A stretch of DNA of 64,000 bases from JAAYDI01 sp052034005 (GTDB lineage Bacteria > Planctomycetota > Planctomycetia > Pirellulales > Pirellulaceae). The position numbers and the translations under genes were made by a program. Under the pieces are notes generated by a model, which was given only the letters and a program-made list of their open reading frames with translations, ran no database searches and was not told the DNA's origin. The stretch is taken from the NCBI GenBank assembly GCA_052034005.1, contig JBPOJB010000023.1, positions 1 to 64,000 of the forward strand, given 5' to 3'. Shown in pieces: positions 57,964 to 64,000 of the stretch. Every line of letters begins with the position of its first letter. Positions within the stretch are counted from its first letter, which is position 1.

Positions 57964-60387
57964 TCATTTGCGGGCCGCCGTCGCCGGCGGGGCCACCATC
58001 CAGGCTTCCACGCCCCGGTCCGTGCTGACCACGAGCATACCGCGCTGGGCGTGGCGTCCACCGGCGAGTCCCGCGAGCGAGTTGCCGACCTGGAACGAGT
58101 CGGTGAACAGCCCATCCTGGCTGATGATGTGCAGGCTACCGTCGGGGCCGGCGATCAACCACTGCAGGTCCGGGGTATCGAGCAGCGGTGCGGCGGCGAC
58201 GAACCGGATCTGGTTGGGGAAGGCCCCGGCCGGCAGGGTATAGCGCCACTGGGCGCGGGGTTCCTCGGTCAGTCCGAGTGCCAGGCGTCGGCCGTCAGTT
58301 CCGTAGGCGATCCCGCAGAAGGGCGTGGTCGCATGGGACGCGGCCGGCGCGCGGAACAGGTGATGGATCAGCTGGCCGGTATCGCTTGGCAGGCGGTGGG
58401 CCTGACCTTCCTGGTTGAGCCGGACGACCTGTCCGTTGGCCGATGCAACCCACAGCGCAGCGGGAGTGGCCTCCGGTCCGGCGTCGGCCAGTGAAAACAC
58501 GTGCGAGACGGAGTTGTTGGTCCAGAGGACGTCGCCGGCCGGCGAAACGCAGCGCACGCCGGCCGTGCCCCAGAAGCCGACGCACAATTCCAGTTGGCCA
58601 TCGGCGTTCAGGTCGGTCAGCAGCGCGTCTTGGACTCCTTCATGCGGTTCGTCAAGGGGCGGGTACGCGAGCACCCGATGCCACTGATCATCGAACACGT
58701 AGGCCTGAGGGCCGCGGAGGGACCAGGCCACATAGTAGCGCCGCTGCCGGCCATCGAGTGCCGATTGCAGCTGGCTCACGCCGGCCGACTCGGGCAGGTC
58801 CAGCGCATGGCGTGCCAGGAGCCGACCGTTACTGTCGAGTTCGACGATGGCGCGCTGGCCGTCGTGGACCAGGTACCGGCTGTCGCCCGAGCCGTCCGTG
58901 AGGGCCAGGATATTGCCGGCCGCCGGGAGGTCCGCATAGGTCCACGCGGTGTCCAGGCGCAGCAGTTGGGGAGCCGTCTGAGCCGCGACCGGCGTGCCGG
59001 CCTGATCGTCCGCGCTGTCGGGTTCGCCGCGCGCCAAGGCCGCTTCATACGCCGTGCGCGCCCGTTGGAACTGCTCGAGGATCTCGGCCGCCAGGTCTTC
59101 TCCGGCGATGAGCCGCTCGAGCACTTGCGGCAACTCGGCCACGAGGTTCGGGTTCGCGCCGACCTCGAAGATCTGCAGCACGTTCTGCCCGTTCAGGACG
59201 ACCAGCGTCGGGGCCCAGGGGATCTGGAACAGGTCGCGACCGAAGGCCTGCAGGTCGCGGACCGCCGGGAGGTCGACGCGCCAGAGCTGCAACAACTGGC
59301 GCACCTGGCTGTCCGACACCGTGGAGGGTTCGGCGCACACCGCGTAGATCGCCACGCGCGGCTGTGCCTTGTACTGCTGGTAGACCTGGTTGAGCTGCTG
59401 CACGCTCGATTGGCAGGCCGGATGGTTGTTGAACCACATGAACACCTTGACGCGGTCCGCCAGGGATTCGCAGGCCAGGGCCTGGCCCGCGAGGTCGGCG
59501 AACGTGAACTCGGAGGTCGTCTTGCCGATCAGCTCCGATGGGATTTCACGAGGCGGAGGCACGAACTTCCTCACGCGGTGGGCCTGCGACGGGACCCGCA
59601 TCGCAAACCCGGGCGGCGAGACCTGCGCGGCGAACTGGGCACCGCGAAACTCGGCTGTCAGCTCCAGGTCCTCCACCAACGGATCCTCCGCGATCTCACC
59701 GGCAAACGTCTGGGACGGATACTCGACTTTCCGTAACAGGCGCGTCCCGCGGTCCACCCACAACACGAAGGGCCCGTCTCCCGCATCGGCACGCACCCGC
59801 TCACACGGACATCCGTCGAGCGTCGCAGGTTCCAGCAGCTCACGCGTCGCGTCGCCGGCGCGCAAGGCCATCAGCGGCTTGGATCCGAGCAACAGGTCCA
59901 ACTGCAGCGGATAACCGGCCAACCCCTGGCGGAAGGCCAGCGCGAGGATCTCGTCATATTCATAGAGGTCTGCCAGGCCGAGCTGGGCAGGCGCCGGCCG
60001 CTGGACAATCTGCCCGTCAAAATCCTTCGTGCCCCGATCCTCAATCCGCGCAAAGAACGACGTCCCGTCACACACCACCTCGACCTGATAGGCCCGCACG
60101 TCGATGCGATTGGGTCGCTCAAAGCGGACTGCGACCGGGGTCTCATCCTCAAAGGGCCGCCCGGCACGACGATAGCGGAGACGGACAACCCCACGGTCCT
60201 GATAGGCCGCAGCCGACTGGTAGGCGGCCACCATCGACTCGATCACCTCGTCGGCCGTTACCGGCCGTGCGCCATCCGTGGTCGTCACCGACTTGCCACA
60301 ACCACCGGTCAGGGCCAGCAGGCACGTGGCCGAGAAGATCAACCATCGGGAACGAAGCCGGGATCCGATCATGTGACGCGCGACCAC
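57964..60387 (-). CDS. Lipoprotein fusing LolA-like, thioredoxin-like and beta-propeller domains
   Basis: An 807-residue lipoprotein (signal, lipobox TGGC near residue 29). Residues ~35-280 look like an outer-membrane LolA/DUF2092-type fold (VIESMVAAYQSAAAYQDRG, VRFERPNRIDVRAYQ). Residues ~285-430 are a thioredoxin/TlpA-like domain, but the active site reads NHPAC instead of WCxxC, keeping only the second Cys. From ~470 to the end a WD40/PQQ-like propeller is suggested by repeats ending in W or DG (LTDLNADGQLELCVGFW, LLWTNNS). Start GTG 60387 sits 6 nt after AGGAGGT, better than the internal ATG at 60372. The likely role is an envelope redox or sensing scaffold, which is inference. Confidence 0.75.
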   Translation of the reverse strand: MVARHMIGSRLRSRWLIFSATCLLALTGGCGKSVTTTDGARPVTADEVIESMVAAYQSAAAYQDRGVVRLRYRRAGRPFEDETPVAVRFERPNRIDVRAYQVEVVCDGTSFFARIEDRGTKDFDGQIVQRPAPAQLGLADLYEYDEILALAFRQGLAGYPLQLDLLLGSKPLMALRAGDATRELLEPATLDGCPCERVRADAGDGPFVLWVDRGTRLLRKVEYPSQTFAGEIAEDPLVEDLELTAEFRGAQFAAQVSPPGFAMRVPSQAHRVRKFVPPPREIPSELIGKTTSEFTFADLAGQALACESLADRVKVFMWFNNHPACQSSVQQLNQVYQQYKAQPRVAIYAVCAEPSTVSDSQVRQLLQLWRVDLPAVRDLQAFGRDLFQIPWAPTLVVLNGQNVLQIFEVGANPNLVAELPQVLERLIAGEDLAAEILEQFQRARTAYEAALARGEPDSADDQAGTPVAAQTAPQLLRLDTAWTYADLPAAGNILALTDGSGDSRYLVHDGQRAIVELDSNGRLLARHALDLPESAGVSQLQSALDGRQRRYYVAWSLRGPQAYVFDDQWHRVLAYPPLDEPHEGVQDALLTDLNADGQLELCVGFWGTAGVRCVSPAGDVLWTNNSVSHVFSLADAGPEATPAALWVASANGQVVRLNQEGQAHRLPSDTGQLIHHLFRAPAASHATTPFCGIAYGTDGRRLALGLTEEPRAQWRYTLPAGAFPNQIRFVAAAPLLDTPDLQWLIAGPDGSLHIISQDGLFTDSFQVGNSLAGLAGGRHAQRGMLVVSTDRGVEAWMVAPPATAARK

Positions 60388-60504
60388 CGCGAGACCTCCT
60401 TACCGCTGCCAGACCCATCACACCGCGCGCGTCCTGCCGAGAACGGCGGAAACGAACGTTTCCCAGAACGCGCAAGGCTCCCCGATCGCCCTCGTCTGCG
60501 CAGC

Positions 60505-60534
60505 TTGACCACGGCACAGACCGGACGCTACGAT
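60505..60534 (+). promoter_or_regulatory. Predicted promoter of the LarA-like gene
   Basis: TTGACC (60505-60510), an 18-bp spacer and TACGAT (60529-60534), about 85 bp before the ATG at 60620. Confidence 0.45.
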
Positions 60535-60619
60535 TCACTGATTCGGCTGTTGGCCGAACAATCTTTCACGAAACCCGTGGGCGCCGAGACCGGGACGAAT
60601 TGACGCGTGGGAGCCACGC

Positions 60620-61837
60620 ATGGCGCATGTGCTTCATTACGGCCGATCCGCGACGCTGGCGCTGGAGATACCGTCTCACGCGTTGCTGGCGGACACCGCG
60701 CGGGTACCGGGCCTGGCGCTGGAGGATCCGGCTGCGGCCGCGTTCGCCGCGCTGGCCAATCCGGCAGGGTATCCCGCGTTGTCGCGCGCCGTGGTGCCGG
60801 GCGACCGGGTGGTTATCTCGGTCGATCCGGGAGTGCCGCAGGCGCTGTCGATTGTGGCGGGGGTGGTGCGCACGCTGATCGACGCGGGCGTCGCGGCGGG
60901 TGACATTCTGGTCTTGAGCGCGCGTGCGCCGGACTTGGACGAGTCGGCGGTGGGCGTGCTGCCCGTCGTGTTGTCGGGCGTGGCGCGGGTGATGCACGAT
61001 CCGCGCGACCGGGCGGGGCTGTGTTATCTGGCGGCCGCGAAGGATGCGACGCCGATCTATCTGAATCGCCACTTGTGTGAGGCGGACGTGATCGTACCGA
61101 TCAGCCTGTTACGGCCGCGCGCCGCATGTGGGTCTGGCAGTCTGCACGGCGGGCTTTTTCCGACCTTTTCGGATATCGCGGCGCTGGAGCGGTTTCGAGT
61201 GCCCGCCTCGGCCACGCAGGCGGCGGAACGGCGGCGGCGGCGGGACGAAGCGGACGAAGTGGCCTGGCTGCTGGGTCTCCAGCTGACGGTGCAAGTCATC
61301 GCGGGCCCCGGCAACTCGGTCGCGCGCGTGTTGGCCGGGCTATTGCCGGAGATCCTCGAGCAGGGGCAGGCGTTGGCCGACGCGGCCTGGTCTCCGGAAG
61401 TGCCGGTCAAAGCCGCGTTGGTGGTCGCGGCGATCACCGGCGACACGTACGACCAGAACTGGGAGAATCTCGGCCGCGCGTTGTGCGCGGCGTCCGAGGT
61501 CTGTGCCGAGGACGGCACGATCGTGTTGTGTACCGGCCTGCGATGTCCGCCCGGCGCGGCGCTCAAGCGGCTGGCCCATTCGGCGGACGACGAGCGGTTA
61601 TGGCGGCGTCTACAGCAGGAGCGGTCCGAGGACGCGCTGTCGGCCGTGCTGCTGCTGGAGAATCGCCAGCGCCAGCACATCTACTTGCTGAGTCACCTGG
61701 ACGAGGGCACGGTCGAGGCGTTGGGCATTGGCCACATCACCGCGGTAGCCGAGATCGACCGGTTGAGCCGACACGCCGAGACCTGCATTCTGCTGGCCGA
61801 CGCCCACCGGGCGGCGCCGCGGTTGGCCGGGCGCTGA
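60620..61837 (+). CDS. LarA-family (DUF2088-like) protein with altered active site
   Basis: A 405-residue protein resembling lactate racemase LarA: N-terminal domain with DRVVISVDPGVPQALSIVAGVVRTLIDAG and YLNRHLCEADVIVPISLL, a central SGSLHGGLFP region and a helical C-terminal half. LarA uses a pincer-nickel cofactor with conserved His residues, including one in an EPHxxAGxSGG motif. Here the matching segment reads RPRAACGSGSLHGG (165-178), so this His is Arg, and lactate racemase activity is doubtful. ATG 60620 follows GGGAG. It is convergent with the kinase gene, 2 bp apart. Confidence 0.65.
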   Translation: MAHVLHYGRSATLALEIPSHALLADTARVPGLALEDPAAAAFAALANPAGYPALSRAVVPGDRVVISVDPGVPQALSIVAGVVRTLIDAGVAAGDILVLSARAPDLDESAVGVLPVVLSGVARVMHDPRDRAGLCYLAAAKDATPIYLNRHLCEADVIVPISLLRPRAACGSGSLHGGLFPTFSDIAALERFRVPASATQAAERRRRRDEADEVAWLLGLQLTVQVIAGPGNSVARVLAGLLPEILEQGQALADAAWSPEVPVKAALVVAAITGDTYDQNWENLGRALCAASEVCAEDGTIVLCTGLRCPPGAALKRLAHSADDERLWRRLQQERSEDALSAVLLLENRQRQHIYLLSHLDEGTVEALGIGHITAVAEIDRLSRHAETCILLADAHRAAPRLAGR

Positions 61838-61839
61838 AC

Positions 61840-64000
61840 TCATGGCCTGGGTGGCGTCTTGGGCCGCGCGGCGGGCGTCGGTTGGTTGGGGGCCGGCGTC
61901 GGGGTGACGATCGAAGAGCCGGGTGTCAACGGCGGTCGTTTCCACCAGCGGCGCCCCCGCTGGGCATGCAGGACGAAGTACCAGAGCAATCCCACGACCA
62001 GGCAGAAACCGACCACCGCCTGGACGCCCTTGTCGGCCAGCTTGCGGCCGAGCTCCTGCACCGGTGCGGTGGCCGCCGCCTCATCTTCCTGGACCAGGAC
62101 CATCAACCCGGTGTCGACATGCGCGTCGCTCGAATCTCCGTCGGTCTGCCGCATGACGACCGACGTGCGGGCCACGATCCAGGTGCGCTTGCTCGGCTGC
62201 CCGTTCTCGGTGTCCAACGGGTCCCGATACGCGCGGATGTCCTGGCTGAGCAATTCGAGCGGCACGTAGTACTCTTCCGACTCGTCCAGCCCCTCGCCCT
62301 CGCTGTAGCGTTTCGCAAGCCGGGGGTGATGGAGAATCATGCCCTGATGCCCGTTGTCCCGGTTGTCGATCACCACGGCGAAGCGGGTATCGGTTTCTTC
62401 GAAGGTGACGAAATCACCCACGTCGCGGGTGAGCACCAGCACGGCCAGCAGCTGCTGGGGATCATCGCTGCGGTAGATCGGCGTGGATACCGCGATCTTC
62501 CAGCGGTGCGTGGCGCGGCTGAACAGGGGCGCCGAGAGACTGGTGTGTTGCACGTGCCGAGCCGGCATCGGATTGGGCTCGGCATCCGGGACATCTCGGA
62601 GCCCTCCGCAGCAGTAGGTGCGCCGCGCGAAGTTGTCGCCGATCGTCGAGGCGGGTGGCTCCGGTTTGAACGCGCCGGCCAGGGCCGTCCCTCGCGCGTC
62701 GCACACGAACCAACTGGCGGCCTGGAGGTCGGGGTCCTCCATCAGCTGATCCATCCGGCGCTGCAGCGCCTGGCGGTGCGGGCTGGCCTGGAATCGCGCG
62801 CGGAGTTCCTCGGGGGGCCCCTGCGCGGCGGCCAGGGCGTCCAGTTCGACCTGCAGATCGCGGGTCGTCTGTGCAATGCACTGCCGCAGGTCGGGGTCCC
62901 GCGCCACCTGATCGATGGCTCGGTAGTAACGCTGGATCTCCGTCGCCACGCTGGCGGCCACATACTTCGCCGCGAACGCCAGGCTCTGGCTCGTCTTCTC
63001 GACCACCGCGCGGCCGGACGCGTCCAGCGCGCTGTGGTAGACATTCCAGCCGCCATAGGCCATGACGCACAGCAGGAGCAGCGGGCCGAGCACGCCCAGC
63101 AGCAGCAGCGGGCGGCGGGCCCGAGCCTGATCGCGCGCCTGGAGCGCGTCGAGCACTTCCTGCACGTTGGCAAACCGCTTGGACGGGCGGGTGGCCAGGC
63201 AGCGATCGACGATCCCGGCCAGCGCGCGGTCCACACCGGACACCCGGCGGTGCTCGTCCGGCGGCTTCTTCCCGGCGATCCACTGCCGGTAGACCTTCAA
63301 CCGGGTGGGCAGATCGGGCGCCGCCTCGATCCGCCGCAGGAACTCGTCGTTCATGTGCGGCGGCTTGCCGACCAGCATGCAGTAGAGGATGGCGCCCAGC
63401 GCGTACACGTCCCAGCGCGCGTCGGGCACGGCCTTCAGGTCCGCCTGCTCCGGCGCCATGTAGAACAGCGTGCCCAGCGACGGCGTCTGTTCGTGGGTGA
63501 GCCGCGACTGGCCGAAGTCGGCCAACCGCGGCTTGGCGTCCTGGTCCAACAACACGTTGGCCGGCTTCAGATCACAGTGCAAGATGCCCTTGGCATGCGC
63601 GTGATTGAGCCCGACCACGATCTCGCGAAACAACTCCACCGTCTGCTCGACCGTCCGCCCGCCTTCCCTGTGAATCAACTGCTCCAGCGAGCCGTTCTCG
63701 ACGTATTCCATCACGTAGAAGGGCGGATCGGCCTCCCAGCCGACCAACAGCAGCTGGACCACGTACCGGTCCGTGGACAGCAGCACCAGCTTCTCCACCT
63801 CGCGCGACAGCAGCGCCCAGTCGACGCCGCTCCGATGCTGGTAGAACTTCACGGCGACCTGACGGCCCGTGTTGCGGTCCAGCCCGATCCAGACCTCGCC
63901 ATACGCCCCCGCGCCCAGGAACCGCGTCAGGTCATAGCCCGGCACCTGCGTCGGCGGGCGCGTGTGGCGCAGACTCAACTCGCGCGACTGACGCTCGTCG
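61840..64000 (-). CDS. Membrane Ser/Thr protein kinase with C-terminal extracytoplasmic sensor (5' end cut)
   Basis: A Hanks-type kinase open through the window edge; the possible start TTG 63978 has no support, so the N-terminus may lie outside. Kinase motifs (numbering from 63978): P-loop GAGAYGEV (22-29), VAVK (41-44), catalytic loop HCDLKPAN (134-141, HCD for HRD), DFG (154-156). A basic linker leads to a transmembrane segment (~290-308), an extracytoplasmic domain of ~340 residues that looks dCache-like (WFVCDARGTALAG, VSTPIYRSDDPQQLLAVLVLTRD, DTRFAVVIDNRDNG) and a second transmembrane segment (~652-672) before a Pro/Thr-rich tail. Sensor C-terminal to kinase suggests outside-in control of phosphorylation. 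Confidence 0.85.
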   Translation of the reverse strand, partial: DERQSRELSLRHTRPPTQVPGYDLTRFLGAGAYGEVWIGLDRNTGRQVAVKFYQHRSGVDWALLSREVEKLVLLSTDRYVVQLLLVGWEADPPFYVMEYVENGSLEQLIHREGGRTVEQTVELFREIVVGLNHAHAKGILHCDLKPANVLLDQDAKPRLADFGQSRLTHEQTPSLGTLFYMAPEQADLKAVPDARWDVYALGAILYCMLVGKPPHMNDEFLRRIEAAPDLPTRLKVYRQWIAGKKPPDEHRRVSGVDRALAGIVDRCLATRPSKRFANVQEVLDALQARDQARARRPLLLLGVLGPLLLLCVMAYGGWNVYHSALDASGRAVVEKTSQSLAFAAKYVAASVATEIQRYYRAIDQVARDPDLRQCIAQTTRDLQVELDALAAAQGPPEELRARFQASPHRQALQRRMDQLMEDPDLQAASWFVCDARGTALAGAFKPEPPASTIGDNFARRTYCCGGLRDVPDAEPNPMPARHVQHTSLSAPLFSRATHRWKIAVSTPIYRSDDPQQLLAVLVLTRDVGDFVTFEETDTRFAVVIDNRDNGHQGMILHHPRLAKRYSEGEGLDESEEYYVPLELLSQDIRAYRDPLDTENGQPSKRTWIVARTSVVMRQTDGDSSDAHVDTGLMVLVQEDEAAATAPVQELGRKLADKGVQAVVGFCLVVGLLWYFVLHAQRGRRWWKRPPLTPGSSIVTPTPAPNQPTPAARPKTPPRP

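Overview
The window is about 64 kb of GC-rich bacterial chromosome that is almost fully coding. Its gene content points to a planctomycete. The signs are a Cys/Tyr-rich 'YTVCKPV' repeat secreted protein, an UnbV/ASPIC-type FG-GAP lipoprotein paired with a TPR protein, a eukaryote-like Ser/Thr kinase with a large extracytoplasmic sensor, several lipoproteins of planctomycete style, and diderm envelope genes (lptE-like, bamD-like, a heptosyltransferase-like GT9). Assignments come from reading motifs and gene order only; no database search was run.

Layout. 0-14.2 kb (+ strand): a secreted repeat protein leaves the window on the minus strand, then rex, tRNA-Gln(UUG), the translation/nucleotide cluster rpsB-tsf-pyrH-frr, a triple zinc-ribbon membrane protein, a duplicated SurA/parvulin-like foldase, the UnbV/TPR pair and an AlaC-like aminotransferase. 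14.2-19.8 kb: a carA whose glutaminase triad is broken runs convergently into a four-gene minus-strand cassette (coiled coil, membrane FGE-like protein, zinc-ribbon GTPase, GAP1-N-like protein). 19.9-37.0 kb (mostly minus): asnS, trxB, an orphan fliM, proA, then one long apparent operon phoH-pgpH-ybeY-recO-bamD-lptE-folP, then purA-uppS-cdsA, a SpoU methylase and an ArsR regulator. 37.3-53.2 kb (mixed): a Crp/Fnr regulator, rdgB, clpS-mtaB, an M20 peptidase, serS, divergent glmM-like and pgm-like genes, a short uvrC, an HD protein, a TPR protein, folD and a MaoC-like protein. 53.4-64 kb: RNA methyltransferases, GT9, planctomycete lipoproteins, a LarA-like protein and the Ser/Thr kinase, which is cut by the window edge.

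How genes work together. Most neighbours are housekeeping modules: ribosome assembly and recycling, lipid-carrier and phospholipid synthesis, outer-membrane assembly, folate/one-carbon and cell-wall sugar metabolism. Two loci stand out. The first is the GTPase/GAP1/FGE-like/coiled-coil cassette at 15.4-19.7 kb, which resembles NTP-dependent signalling or conflict systems. The second is the adjacent CarA, which has Gly in place of the nucleophilic Cys and Asp in place of the triad Glu, suggesting an ammonia-dependent or repurposed subunit. Several promoters fit a TTGACC-N18-TAGACT-like pattern, which helps set operon starts.
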